Assembly: GCA_001314715.1 (NCBI GenBank)
Contig: LJSV01000002.1
Span: 248,001 to 312,000 of the forward strand
Direction of reading: 5' to 3'
Source of the DNA: Rhodobacteraceae bacterium HLUCCA12
GTDB taxonomy: Bacteria; Pseudomonadota; Alphaproteobacteria; Rhodobacterales; Rhodobacteraceae
Length of the DNA: 64,000 nucleotides
In this document: in pieces, positions 55,616 through 64,000 of the stretch
Position numbering within the stretch: position 1 is the stretch's first letter
Layout: each line of letters starts with the position of its first letter
Position numbers and translations under genes: made by a program
Notes under the pieces: model-generated
Told to the model about the DNA's origin: nothing
What the model saw: only the letters and a program-made list of their open reading frames with translations
Databases searched by the model: none

Positions 55616-56424
55616 TGTCCCAACTCCCTTGATCGGTCGGCCGCAGCGGCAACGGCCCGGCGCAGCAGGGCGGGAAAGCCGGTGTCGTCGTCCATCAAGA
55701 CCGACAGGGCGGCGGCGGTGGTGCCGCCGGGGCTGGTGACATTGGTGCGCAACTGCGCCGGATCGGTGCCCGACTGGACGGCCAGTGCCCCGGCGCCCGC
55801 CACCGTGGCGCGCGCAAGCTCCAGCGCCATGTCGGGGGCAAGCCCCTGTTCGACCCCGGCGGCCGCCAGCGTTTCGATCAGGTGAAACACATATGCCGGA
55901 CCCGAGCCGGACACGGCCGTCACCGCGTCCATCTGGGTTTCATCGTGCAACACGACGGTCCGGCCGACCGCGGCCATCAACTGGCGCGCCATGTCCAGCG
56001 CGCCCGGCGTGACCTGCGCATTGCCGATCAACGCCGTGATCCCCTGGCCGATGGCGGCGGGGGTGTTTGGCATGGTGCGCACGATCGGGCTGGACGCGCC
56101 CAGCGTTTCGGCCAGCCGGGCCAGCCCGACGCCCGCGGCGATTGATACGAACACCGTCTGCCCGCCGCCCATCGACTGCAACTGTGGCAGTGCCGCGCCC
56201 ATCATCTGCGGCTTGACCGCGATCACCACCACGGCCGGATCGTCAGGCAGAGGGGCATTCAGATGGACACCGGTGCCGCGCAGCCAATCGGACGGGGCCG
56301 GGTCGATCACATGAACCGAATCGGGCTGCAGGAAGGACTTCAGCCAGCCTTCCAGCAGGGCCGACCCCATCTTGCCGCATCCCAGCAATACCAGCCCGCG
56401 GGCGTTGAGTTCCGTCAATTCCAT
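55612..56424 (-). CDS. proC: Pyrroline-5-carboxylate reductase
   Basis: A 270-residue reductase for the last step of proline synthesis. NADPH motif LVLLGCGKMGSALLEGWL is near residue 10, then VVIAVKPQMM, RTMPNTPAAIGQG and the C-terminal signature with VSGSGPAYVFHLIETLAAAG. GGGGGA precedes the ATG. It overlaps csaA by four bases. No proA or proB is nearby. Confidence 0.94.
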   Translation of the reverse strand: MELTELNARGLVLLGCGKMGSALLEGWLKSFLQPDSVHVIDPAPSDWLRGTGVHLNAPLPDDPAVVVIAVKPQMMGAALPQLQSMGGGQTVFVSIAAGVGLARLAETLGASSPIVRTMPNTPAAIGQGITALIGNAQVTPGALDMARQLMAAVGRTVVLHDETQMDAVTAVSGSGPAYVFHLIETLAAAGVEQGLAPDMALELARATVAGAGALAVQSGTDPAQLRTNVTSPGGTTAAALSVLMDDDTGFPALLRRAVAAAADRSRELGQ

Positions 56425-56448
56425 CGCATCCCCCTTGTCGGGGGCAGA

Positions 56449-56952
56449 TTAGGCGCGGCCGTAGCCCTGTGCAATGGCCAGCTTGATCGCGCTTTCAGGT
56501 GCACGATCGGCCCAGGCGACCAACTGGAACGCCGGATAGAACCGCTCGCAACTGGCGACGGCGGCGCGGATCATCTGGTCGATCTGTTCGGGCGCGGCGA
56601 CCTGTTCGCCTGTCAGCAGCAGCCCGTATCGCCAGACCATCAGCCGCTGTGCCGCCCAGTAGGTGAACGCGCCCGACCAGCTGAGATCGTTGGCGGCGTT
56701 GATGACCTCGAACATCTGCGGCAGCCGGGCCTCGGGCGGTTCCATCTCGAAGGTGCAGATCAGCCGCAGGGTTTCATCCGCGCCCGACCAGGCCAGCGTC
56801 AGCGCATAGCTGCGCCACTGCCCCTCGACCGCCATGGCGATCTGGTCGTCCCCGACGCGGTCGAAGTCCCAGGCACGATGCTCGGCCAGGGTTTCGACGA
56901 TGTCGATCGGGTGGATGTCATCGGTCAGGAAGTGGTCCGCGGACAGAGTCAT
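56449..56952 (-). CDS. YbjN-domain protein
   Basis: A 167-residue protein of the YbjN (secretion-chaperone-like fold) family. Seen are FLTDDIHPIDIVETLAEHRA at the start, DDQIAMAVEGQWRSYALTLAW, a strand-helix pattern and AFTYWAAQRLMVWRYGLLL. YbjN proteins influence motility and stress in enterobacteria, but the function is not settled. The gene heads the minus-strand ybjN-proC-csaA-dehydrogenase group, with 24 bp before proC. Confidence 0.85.
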   Translation of the reverse strand: MTLSADHFLTDDIHPIDIVETLAEHRAWDFDRVGDDQIAMAVEGQWRSYALTLAWSGADETLRLICTFEMEPPEARLPQMFEVINAANDLSWSGAFTYWAAQRLMVWRYGLLLTGEQVAAPEQIDQMIRAAVASCERFYPAFQLVAWADRAPESAIKLAIAQGYGRA

Positions 56953-56980
56953 GGCCCGGCCTTTCTCTGATCTAGCCGTA

Positions 56981-56998
56981 TGTGGGCGCGCACCCACA
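56981..56998. promoter_or_regulatory. Inverted repeat upstream of the YbjN gene
   Basis: TGTGGG-N6-CCCACA, 29 bp before the YbjN start, in the 296-bp gap before the divergent DUF2852 gene. It could be a regulator site. The rest of that gap holds only the promoter-like AT-rich segment near 57186. Confidence 0.35.
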
Positions 56999-57185
56999 AC
57001 AAGCTGAGGTAATGGCAAGAACCGGCGGTAGGTCGGTTCCGACCTTACTAGATATGGTGTGGGAAAAGCGAAACCCTGTAAAGGAAAAATTTCTGTGGAC
57101 AACATCTGGCCGGTTGTCGGGATCGCGCGCGGTGCACATCGAACCGGGGAGCCAAAAACCTGTTCCGGGGGCCTTGAAATAGGGC

Positions 57186-57215
57186 TTGCATTCTCCATGT
57201 ATGTAAATGTAAATA
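57186..57215 (+). promoter_or_regulatory. Possible promoter of the DUF2852 gene
   Basis: TTGCAT and TAAATA with an 18-bp spacer; TTGAAA at 57174-57179 overlaps as another -35. This stretch is markedly AT-rich for the window and ends about 33 bases before the ATG. Confidence 0.38.
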
Positions 57216-57248
57216 ACATTAACACCAGTCAAATGAGGAGACCTGCAA

Positions 57249-57647
57249 ATGACGGCAATCGCAACCTGGCCCGGACGCGCAGAAAGCTGGTTGGACGAGC
57301 GTGGCAAGGCCGCGTGGATCGCGGCCATGGTGGTCGGGTTCATCGTGTTCTGGCCGATCGGCCTGGCGCTTTTGGCATACATGATCTGGGGAAAGCAGAT
57401 GTTTGGAAAATCCTGCAAGGGACGCGCGCGCCTGTCGCGTGGTACCATCACGGCCAGTTCGGGCAACTCGGCCTTCGACGCCTACAAGGCCGACATGCTC
57501 AAGCGGCTGGAGGATGAGCAGGCGGCCTTTGGCGCGTTCCTGGATCGTCTGCGCGAGGCTAAGGACAAGGCCGAATTCGACGCTTTCATGGATGAGCGGA
57601 CGGGCAAGTCCACTCAGCCCCCGGCGCAAGAGGCCCCGGCAACCTGA
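57249..57647 (+). CDS. DUF2852-family membrane protein
   Basis: A 132-residue protein. One hydrophobic helix ([25 protein letters not shown]) with the Phe-Trp-Pro-x-Gly motif is characteristic of DUF2852. The second half is a charged helix ([39 protein letters not shown]), likely a coiled coil facing the cytoplasm. The function is not known. AGGAG lies before the ATG, and a strong terminator follows, so the gene is probably its own transcript. Confidence 0.86.
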   Translation: MTAIATWPGRAESWLDERGKAAWIAAMVVGFIVFWPIGLALLAYMIWGKQMFGKSCKGRARLSRGTITASSGNSAFDAYKADMLKRLEDEQAAFGAFLDRLREAKDKAEFDAFMDERTGKSTQPPAQEAPAT

Positions 57648-57668
57648 TCCGGCACGACCGAGCCCCCT

Positions 57669-57705
57669 CAAACACCCGGCCCCCCGCGGTCGGGTGTTTG
57701 CTTTT
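57669..57705 (+). terminator. Rho-independent terminator after the DUF2852 gene
   Basis: CAAACACCCG and CGGGTGTTTG form a 10-bp stem over a 12-base GC-rich loop, followed by CTTTT. It is the clearest one-way terminator in the window. Confidence 0.78.
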
Positions 57706-57784
57706 GTGCAGGGTGCTTTGCCCTTTTCCTTGCCCCGTTTTCCCGGCATGGTCGCGCGCGGAGATCGGCAAGGATGGATGGGTG

Positions 57785-58414
57785 ATGCGCTGGCGCGACC
57801 CTTTTGCGGCCCCGGGCCAGGTGGTGGGTCTGTTCGGCGGATCGTTCGATCCGCCGCATCTGGGCCATGTGCATCTGTCGCGCGAGGCGATCAAGCGGCT
57901 GGGTCTTGATCAGCTATGGTGGCTGGTCAGCCCCGGAAACCCGATCAAGCCCGACCCGCCCGCCCCGCTGGAACGGCGCATGGCCGCGGCGCGGACGCTG
58001 GTGCAGCATCCGCGCGTTCGCATTACCGATATCGAGATGCGCCTGGGCACACGAGCGACAGCGGACACGCTGACGGCCCTACGACAGCGCTATCCGGGGG
58101 TGCGTTTCGTCTGGGTCATGGGGGCGGACAATCTGGCGGGCCTGCATCGCTGGGATCGCTGGCAACAGATCGTCGAATCGGTGCCGATCGCGGTCTTTGC
58201 CCGGCCGGGCCAGCGTCTGGCCGCGCTGACCTCGCGTGCCGCGCGGCAATACGCGGATCGGCGCCTGCCCGGCACAGCGGCCCCGGCACTGGGCCATGCG
58301 CGGGCGCCCGCCTGGATCTATCTCGACATGCCAATGCGACGCGAGTCGTCGACCGCGCTCAGGGCATGTCGGCAGGCAGCCTGCAGTAAGGCTGGAAAAA
58401 GCGATACTGCCTGA
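57785..58414 (+). CDS. nadD: Nicotinate-nucleotide adenylyltransferase
   Basis: A 209-residue nucleotidyltransferase. [19 protein letters not shown] is the family start with the HxGH motif, [12 protein letters not shown] and [18 protein letters not shown] follow, and the ISSTxLR-like end is [10 protein letters not shown]. It makes deamido-NAD in NAD synthesis. A GTG three bases upstream is an alternative start with AAGGA at a better distance. rsfS, often the next gene, is absent here. Confidence 0.92.
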   Translation: MRWRDPFAAPGQVVGLFGGSFDPPHLGHVHLSREAIKRLGLDQLWWLVSPGNPIKPDPPAPLERRMAAARTLVQHPRVRITDIEMRLGTRATADTLTALRQRYPGVRFVWVMGADNLAGLHRWDRWQQIVESVPIAVFARPGQRLAALTSRAARQYADRRLPGTAAPALGHARAPAWIYLDMPMRRESSTALRACRQAACSKAGKSDTA

Positions 58415-58536
58415 CATAGGATTGACCAAGGTTCGACATGCGGAGGGCCATCTTTGGCGACAAGGTCCGGTCAAGCCCGCGTTCGGGATTGCGCCGTTTC
58501 GGCCCGGTTGTCGGTATGCCAGTTCAAGGGAATGTC

Positions 58537-60045
58537 ATGGCCCCATTTGCCCCCCATGTGACGCGCAGAAGCCTGCTTTGCGGGCTGGCGGCCACGGCGG
58601 CCCTGCCGGCGGCCGCACGCGCGCCCGAACGGTCGCTTTTCCCGCGCGCGCGGGCAAGCGTGCGTGGCCCTGTCAACGGGTTGGCGGCCCATTCGGCCGA
58701 ACGCCTGCTGCAAGACGCCGATCTGGGCGGCGCAACCGGGTTCATCGCCATCGATGCCGAAAGCGGCGACGTTCTTGAGGAATACGGCGCCGATACCGCC
58801 CTGCCGCCCGCAAGCGTCGCCAAGGCCGCGACGGCCATGTTCGGATTGCACACTCTGGGCATGGAATACCGCTTCCTCACCCGCGTTCTGGCGCGCGGCG
58901 GCGCAGTGACCGGTGGCGTCTTGCGCGGCGATCTGGTCTTGCAGGGCGGCGGCGATCCGATGTTGCAGACCGAGGATCTGGCCCGCCTCGCCGATCGACT
59001 GGTTGACAGCGGGCTGCGCCGGGTCGAGGGGCGCTTTCTCGTCGACGAAAGCGCCTTGCCCAGGATCGGGGCCATCGCCCCTGACCAGCCGGTCGAGGCC
59101 GGATACAACCCGGCAATCTCGGGGCTGAACCTGAACTACAACCGCGTGCATTTCCAGTGGGCCCGCAGCGGCGACGGGATGGAGCTGACGATGGATGCAC
59201 GCTCGCCGCGCGAGGTGCCGCGTGTGTCGGTGATCGGGATCGAGGCGCAGGAAAGGGCCATGCCGGTCTATACCTACGACGAGCAGGCCGAGCGCGAATT
59301 CTGGACCGTGTCGCGCGCAGCCCTTGGCAACGGCGGCTCGCGCTGGTTGCCTGTGCGGCGTCCGGGGCCCTATACGGGCGATGTGCTGCGCGCGTTGCTG
59401 GTTGCGCGCGGCTGCACCGTTCCGGCGCCCCAGCGGGCCACGGGCGCGGGCAGCGGCGCGATTCTGGCCGAGCATCGTTCCATGCAGATGAGCGAATTGA
59501 TGCGCGTCATGCTGCGATACTCCACCAATCTTGCCGCCGAATGTGTCGGCCTGTCGGCCGCCCGCCGGCTGGAACCCGGCACGCATGGATTGCAGCAATC
59601 GGGGCAAGCCATGACGCGGTGGCTGACGCGGCACTACGGCGTGCGCAACCTTCAGTTCGTCGATCACTCGGGGCTTGGCGATACGGCGCGGGTGACGGCC
59701 CGGTCCATGGCGGAATTCTTTCTGGCAGCCGGGCGCGAGGGCATTCTGCCCGGTCTTTTGCGCCAGCATGTCATGCGCGACAGCCAGGGCCGCCCGATGG
59801 ACAATCACCCGGTCGATGTGCGCGCAAAGACCGGCACCCTGAATTTTGTCAGCGGCCTGGGCGGATATGCGCAGACACCGGGCGGGCGCGACATCGTCTT
59901 TGCCATTTTCAGCGGCGATCTTGACCGGCGCGCGGCCATTCCGGTCGAGGCGCGCGACCGCCCGGCGGGCGCGCGCGGCTGGGCCCGGCGGGCGCGCGCC
60001 TTGCAACAGGGGCTGATCGAACGCTGGTCGGCGACCTACGGATGA
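58537..60045 (+). CDS. dacB: D-alanyl-D-alanine carboxypeptidase/endopeptidase (PBP4 type) with Tat-like signal
   Basis: A 502-residue S13 peptidase. Catalytic motifs are SVAK at residues 93-96, STN at about 329-331 and KTG at 431-433, with the large insert between the first two as in PBP4. The N-terminus has a twin arginine (HVTRRSLLCGLAATAALP), which suggests export by the Tat system encoded at 3.4-5.3 kb. It trims or cuts cross-links in peptidoglycan. AAGGG lies seven bases before the ATG at 58537; an earlier ATG at 58438 is less likely. Confidence 0.92.
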   Translation: MAPFAPHVTRRSLLCGLAATAALPAAARAPERSLFPRARASVRGPVNGLAAHSAERLLQDADLGGATGFIAIDAESGDVLEEYGADTALPPASVAKAATAMFGLHTLGMEYRFLTRVLARGGAVTGGVLRGDLVLQGGGDPMLQTEDLARLADRLVDSGLRRVEGRFLVDESALPRIGAIAPDQPVEAGYNPAISGLNLNYNRVHFQWARSGDGMELTMDARSPREVPRVSVIGIEAQERAMPVYTYDEQAEREFWTVSRAALGNGGSRWLPVRRPGPYTGDVLRALLVARGCTVPAPQRATGAGSGAILAEHRSMQMSELMRVMLRYSTNLAAECVGLSAARRLEPGTHGLQQSGQAMTRWLTRHYGVRNLQFVDHSGLGDTARVTARSMAEFFLAAGREGILPGLLRQHVMRDSQGRPMDNHPVDVRAKTGTLNFVSGLGGYAQTPGGRDIVFAIFSGDLDRRAAIPVEARDRPAGARGWARRARALQQGLIERWSATYG

Positions 60046-60118
60046 CCCGTCCACCCGCCTTGCCACACGGGCCGGCATGGACGATGGTCGCGCCCTGGCA
60101 ACCGGGCGGGACCCTCGC

Positions 60119-61783
60119 GTGATACCAACCGATCTTTTCGTTCTGCTGGGCGGCATCGGTCTGTTCCTCTACGGGATGCAGGCGCTGACGGCCGAGTTGC
60201 AGGTGATCGCCTCGGACCGGGCGCGCGCGGTCATTCAACGCTTCGCGCGGCGGCCGCTGTCAGGGCTGGCGGCCGGGGCGGGCGTGACCGCCCTGGTGCA
60301 ATCATCCAGCGCGACGATGGTCATGACCCTTGGCTTTGTGGGGGCGGGCATCCTGAGTTTCAGCCAGTCGCTGGGCATCGTTCTGGGCGCCAATATCGGC
60401 ACCACCTTCACCGGCTGGGCGGTGATGGTGCTGGGGATCAATGTCAATCTGGGAACCCTGGCGTTTCCGGCCCTGTTCCTGGCCGGTCTGGGGCGCATCC
60501 TGCTGTCGGGGCCTGCCGCACGGATCGGCGGCGTCGTGGCCGGGCTTTGCCTGATTCTCATCGGCATCGACCTGATGCAGGACGGCATGACCGCGTTCGA
60601 TGGCGTCCTGGACCCGCGATCGCTGCCCTCGGACACGTTGGCGGGACGGCTGCAATTGCTGGTGCTGGGCATGGCGGCGACTGTCGTCACCCAGTCGTCC
60701 AGTGCCGGGGTGGCGGCGACGCTCGTGCTGCTGTCGGCCGGGCATGTTGCCTTTGGGCAGGCAGCGGCGCTTGTCATCGGCATGTCGGTGGGCACGACCT
60801 TTACCGGCATCCTGGCCAGCCTGGGCGGAAACGCGGCAATGCGGCGCACGGCCCTGGCCCATCTGACGTTCAACCTGATCCAGGGCGCGGTCGCGCTGGT
60901 GTTGCTGGATCTGGCAACGCGGGGTGCGGACCCCGTGTTCGACATGATCGGCGGCCCGCTGGCGCTGGTTGTGTTTCACACGGGCTTCACCGTGCTGGGT
61001 GCTGCCGTGTTCCTGCCGGTGATCGCGCCCATGGCGCGGTTCGTCGAATGGCTGGTTCCCGAAAAGGCGCTGGCGATCGAGCACGATCTGGACCCGCGCT
61101 TTCTGTCCGATCCGGCGGCGGCGCTGGATGTGGCACTTGCCGGAACGCGCAGGCAGATTGCCGGCCTCTTCGGCGACCTTGGGGCCGCGCTGGCGCCATC
61201 GCCGCCCGCCGGTGTCGGGCCGGACATCGCCGCGCAGACCCGCACCGCCGATGCCATTGGCAACTATCTGACGCAGATTGCGCTGTCCGAACAGGATCCG
61301 CGGCGGCGGCAACGCTTTGGGGAACTCATGGCGCTGCTCGATCACATGCGCCGGCTGATCCATCGCGCCACGCAACGCGACCGGATCGCGCTGGCGCTGA
61401 CAGAGGCGTCGCTTTGCCGTGAGACCCGCTATTTCGGCGCGATCCTGCGCCGCATCGCCCGGCACGAGGCGGAATTCGTGGCCGGCGATGCCGCCATTGC
61501 GCAAGACCACGCTGCAAGCTTGTCGCGATTGCACCAGCGACTGACGCGGGCACAAGACCGCCTGTCCCGGCGCGAGGATGCCTTGCGCCGGCGCGTCCTG
61601 TCCAGCCGTGCCACACCGCCACGGCTTTTCGCGATCACTGACGCCATGCGCTGGCTGCGCCGCAGCGCGGCCCATGCCGAGCGCGTTCTGCACCATTTGC
61701 TGGCCGCGCAAAGCCAGGCCATCGCCGCGAACGGTCCCGCAATGCCCGCGCCGGACGCGGGGCAATCGGGCGGAACGGGCTGA
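60119..61783 (+). CDS. Na/Pi cotransporter family protein
   Basis: A 554-residue protein. The membrane domain has the family duplication with two QSSSA motifs: VTALVQSSSATMVMTLGFVG and ATVVTQSSSAGVAATLVLL. The last 200 residues are a PhoU-like helical domain (GNYLTQIALSEQDPRRRQRF and a charged coiled coil). Members move phosphate with sodium or regulate such uptake. I prefer the GTG at 60119, close to the first helix (LFVLLGGIGLFLYGMQAL); an ATG at 60077 adds 14 residues. Convergent with terB-like. Confidence 0.87.
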   Translation: MIPTDLFVLLGGIGLFLYGMQALTAELQVIASDRARAVIQRFARRPLSGLAAGAGVTALVQSSSATMVMTLGFVGAGILSFSQSLGIVLGANIGTTFTGWAVMVLGINVNLGTLAFPALFLAGLGRILLSGPAARIGGVVAGLCLILIGIDLMQDGMTAFDGVLDPRSLPSDTLAGRLQLLVLGMAATVVTQSSSAGVAATLVLLSAGHVAFGQAAALVIGMSVGTTFTGILASLGGNAAMRRTALAHLTFNLIQGAVALVLLDLATRGADPVFDMIGGPLALVVFHTGFTVLGAAVFLPVIAPMARFVEWLVPEKALAIEHDLDPRFLSDPAAALDVALAGTRRQIAGLFGDLGAALAPSPPAGVGPDIAAQTRTADAIGNYLTQIALSEQDPRRRQRFGELMALLDHMRRLIHRATQRDRIALALTEASLCRETRYFGAILRRIARHEAEFVAGDAAIAQDHAASLSRLHQRLTRAQDRLSRREDALRRRVLSSRATPPRLFAITDAMRWLRRSAAHAERVLHHLLAAQSQAIAANGPAMPAPDAGQSGGTG

Positions 61784-61790
61784 TCGCGGC

Positions 61791-62213
61791 TCAGGCGCGC
61801 ATGTGACGCGCGCGCGCGCCGCGCTCGATCGCGGCGGCATGCAGCCGGTCGAGGTTGAGCTCAAATCGCAGCTCTTCCAGAAAGCGCAACTCGGTCTGCA
61901 ACAGGCTGCCATCGGCGGCCGCCACGTCGCAGGCCAGTGCATAGGCAGTCTCATACAGGCGTTCGGGCAGGTTTGCGCGCACAAGGCCGAACAGGGCATC
62001 CAGCCCGTCCTCCTCTTCGAACAGGTCAAAGACGGTCTGCGCCACGGTCTTGACCCGGTCGAAATCATAGCCCGAGAACACCGGCAACTGGTTGACCACC
62101 GCCTCGATCGCCAGAAGCTCGGCGGTGCGGATCTCGCTGTCGGATACCGAGACCGCGATCAGCACCGCGATCAGGCTGTCTTGCGGCGACAGGGAATGAG
62201 GGGTGTTGGCCAT
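61791..62213 (-). CDS. TerB-like (tellurite resistance family) protein
   Basis: A 140-residue all-helical protein. It has the TerB pattern of acidic residues: IAVLIAVSVSDSEIRTAELL and LACDVAAADGSLLQTELRFL, each with the Asp/Glu set thought to bind metal. A short tail of Arg/Ala follows. TerB proteins are linked to metal or membrane stress; here no other ter gene is seen. AGGA lies eight bases before the ATG. Confidence 0.86.
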   Translation of the reverse strand: MANTPHSLSPQDSLIAVLIAVSVSDSEIRTAELLAIEAVVNQLPVFSGYDFDRVKTVAQTVFDLFEEEDGLDALFGLVRANLPERLYETAYALACDVAAADGSLLQTELRFLEELRFELNLDRLHAAAIERGARARHMRA

Positions 62214-62259
62214 GGCGGAATCCTGTGGTGAGGCTGAAGGGTGTTGTCTTTGCAGATTA

Positions 62260-62288
62260 TTGACTGCACTGCGGCCCGGCAATAGGAA
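62260..62288 (+). promoter_or_regulatory. Possible promoter of lysK
   Basis: TTGACT and TAGGAA, 17 bp apart, in the 138-bp gap between the divergent TerB-like gene and lysK, about 60 bases before the lysK start. Confidence 0.42.
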
Positions 62289-62351
62289 GCCTTGTCTGCA
62301 AAGCCCGGCTGGTACGGTTCCGGCCCGGATGTTCAAACGAAAGTGTGCTAC

Positions 62352-63941
62352 ATGACCTCCCTGCGCGACGCTGCGATGACCTCCAAGGCCTGGCCTTTCG
62401 AAGAGGCGCGCCGGCTGCTCAAACGCTATGAAAAGGCGCCGCCCGCAAAGGGACATGTCCTCTTTGAAACCGGATACGGCCCCTCGGGCCTGCCGCATAT
62501 CGGCACCTTTGGCGAGGTGGCGCGCACGACCATGATCCGGCGCGCGTTCGAAGTGATTTCCGACATCCCGACCCGGCTGATCTGTTTTTCGGATGACATG
62601 GACGGCATGCGCAAGGTGCCTGACAACGTGCCGAACCCGTCCATGTTGCGCGAACATCTGCAACGGCCGTTGACCGCAGTGCCCGACCCCTTCGGCACCC
62701 ACGAAAGTTTCGGCCATCACAACAACGCCATGTTGCGCCGTTTCCTCGACACCTTCGGCTTCGAATACGAGTTCATCTCGGCCACCGATTTCTATAAGTC
62801 CGGCCAGTTCGACACCATCCTGCTGCGGGCCGCCGAACGCTATGACGATCTGATGGCCGTCATGCTGAAAAGCCTGCGCGAAGAGCGCCAGCAGACCTAT
62901 TCCATCTTTCTGCCGCTGCACCCCGAGACCGGGCGCGTGCTGTATGTCCCGATCAAGCAGGTCAACGCCCGCGACGGCACGATCACCTTTGACGACGAGA
63001 CCGGGCGCGAATGGACCCTGCCGGTGACGGGCGGCAACGTGAAGCTGCAATGGAAGCCCGATTTCGGCGCGCGTTGGGCGGCGCTGGATGTCGATTTCGA
63101 AATGTATGGCAAGGACCACAGCACCAACACCCCGATCTATGACCGGATCTGCGAGATCCTGGGCGGTCGCAAGCCCGAGCATTTCACCTATGAGCTGTTT
63201 CTGGACGAGAACGGCGAGAAGATCTCGAAATCCAAGGGCAACGGGCTGACGATCGACGAGTGGCTGACCTATGCCTCGACCGAAAGCCTGTCCTATTTCA
63301 TGTATCAAAAGCCCAAGTCCGCGAAACGCCTGTGGTGGGATGTGATCCCGCGCGCGGTCGATGAATACCACCAGCAGTTGCGCGCCTTTCCCGGCCAGAA
63401 CGTCGAACAGCAGGTCGCGAACCCGGTCTGGCATATCCATGCCGGCAACCCGCCTGAGTCGCACATGGTGGTGCCGTTTTCGATGCTGCTCAACCTGGCC
63501 TCGGTCGCGGGGGCATCGGACAAGTCCGGGCTTTGGGGGTTCATCCGCCGCTATGCGCCTGAGGCAAGCCCCGAAACCCACCCCGATCTGGACGCCGCGG
63601 CCGAATGCGCGGTGCGCTATTTCCGTGATTTCGTCGCACCCAAGCGCGTGTTCCGCCTGCCCACCGACACCGAACGCGCAGCGATCCGGGATCTGGATGG
63701 GCGCCTTGCACAGTGGCAGGACGGGCAGGATGCCGAGGCGTTGCAAAGCATGGTCTTCGCGGTCGGCAAGGACCATGGGTTCGAGCCGTTGCGCGATTGG
63801 TTCAAGGCCCTCTACGAGGTTCTTCTGGGGGCGTCCGAGGGTCCGCGCTTTGGCGGGTTCATCGCGCTTTACGGAATCGCCGAGACCCGCGCGCTGATCG
63901 AACGCGCCCTGTCGGGTGAACTGGCCGCACTGCAGGACTGA
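62352..63941 (+). CDS. lysK: Lysyl-tRNA synthetase, class I
   Basis: A 529-residue class I synthetase. The HIGH-type motif is PHIGT at 48-52 ([16 protein letters not shown]), and the KMSKS-type motif is KISKS at 290-294. The middle has [20 protein letters not shown] and the fold of LysRS-I, common in archaea and some alphaproteobacteria, instead of the class II enzyme of E. coli. It charges tRNA-Lys. The ATG at 62352 gives the usual start; a longer frame upstream lacks a ribosome site. Confidence 0.95.
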   Translation: MTSLRDAAMTSKAWPFEEARRLLKRYEKAPPAKGHVLFETGYGPSGLPHIGTFGEVARTTMIRRAFEVISDIPTRLICFSDDMDGMRKVPDNVPNPSMLREHLQRPLTAVPDPFGTHESFGHHNNAMLRRFLDTFGFEYEFISATDFYKSGQFDTILLRAAERYDDLMAVMLKSLREERQQTYSIFLPLHPETGRVLYVPIKQVNARDGTITFDDETGREWTLPVTGGNVKLQWKPDFGARWAALDVDFEMYGKDHSTNTPIYDRICEILGGRKPEHFTYELFLDENGEKISKSKGNGLTIDEWLTYASTESLSYFMYQKPKSAKRLWWDVIPRAVDEYHQQLRAFPGQNVEQQVANPVWHIHAGNPPESHMVVPFSMLLNLASVAGASDKSGLWGFIRRYAPEASPETHPDLDAAAECAVRYFRDFVAPKRVFRLPTDTERAAIRDLDGRLAQWQDGQDAEALQSMVFAVGKDHGFEPLRDWFKALYEVLLGASEGPRFGGFIALYGIAETRALIERALSGELAALQD

Positions 63942-63961
63942 CCGGGTGGCGGACGGGGCGC

Positions 63962-64000
63962 ATGGGCTTGTCGGACGCAGCGTTCGCGGCGGTGCGGCGA
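63962..64000 (+). CDS. Possible start of a further gene (3' partial)
   Basis: An ATG 20 bp after the lysK stop opens a frame that is still open at the window edge (MGLSDAAFAAVRR), with a G-rich stretch before it. Thirteen codons are too few to name a product or to be sure it is real. Confidence 0.3.
   Translation, partial: MGLSDAAFAAVRR

Noticed and set aside
56982-57182. A 66-codon plus-strand frame in the gap between ybjN and the DUF2852 gene
   Set aside because: It has no ribosome site, mixed composition, and crosses the AT-richer promoter region; I see no reason to call it a gene.

Overview
The window is a 64 kb piece of a high-GC chromosome, almost certainly from an alphaproteobacterium of the order Rhodobacterales. 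The evidence is the gene set: a complex I (nuo) operon with small extra genes between the core subunits, as known from Rhodobacter capsulatus; small proteins that resemble families seen mainly in Rhodobacteraceae (DUF5333, DUF5337, DUF6280, DUF2852); a class I lysyl-tRNA synthetase; and an SOS box of the GTTC-N7-GTTC type. I see no rRNA or tRNA genes, CRISPR arrays, insertion sequences, prophage genes or integrases. The window looks like stable core chromosome, and no gap without a gene exceeds 300 bp.

Left part (1-26 kb). A stress protein and a thioesterase are followed by an HisC-type aminotransferase with a short DeoR-like regulator. The tatABC translocon comes next, overlapping a DUF815 ATPase gene. 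After that come agmatinase and a divergent FAD amine oxidase, then surE-pcm-nlpD facing amiC. A DsbA-like thioredoxin, prs, elongation factor P and PBP1A (cell wall) follow. The last two are leucine-catabolism genes (HMG-CoA lyase and an enoyl-CoA hydratase).

Middle part (26-48 kb). All fourteen nuo genes (A to N) lie on the plus strand in order, mostly with overlapping or touching stop and start codons. Between them sit a sulfotransferase-like gene, a secreted triple-repeat protein, several small lipoproteins or exported proteins, a small membrane protein, a carboxymuconolactone-decarboxylase-fold protein and two candidate micro-ORFs. birA, coaX and rnj follow in the same direction, as is common in alphaproteobacteria.

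Right part (48-64 kb). This holds an orphan FliM/FliN-like protein, a minus-strand alr-mlaE-mlaF operon, an ImuA-like SOS gene with a clear LexA-controlled and probably leaderless promoter, and an aldo/keto reductase. A dehydrogenase-csaA-proC-ybjN group, nadD, a PBP4-type carboxypeptidase with a Tat-like signal, a Na/Pi cotransporter, a TerB protein and lysK complete it.

Common themes are the cell envelope (Tat, NlpD/AmiC, PBP1A, PBP4, Mla, Alr) and respiration. The most interesting signals are the accessory genes inside the nuo operon, the SOS promoter at 53.1 kb, a dispersed intergenic element with stacked hairpins, and a 30-codon gene with a perfect Shine-Dalgarno sequence.
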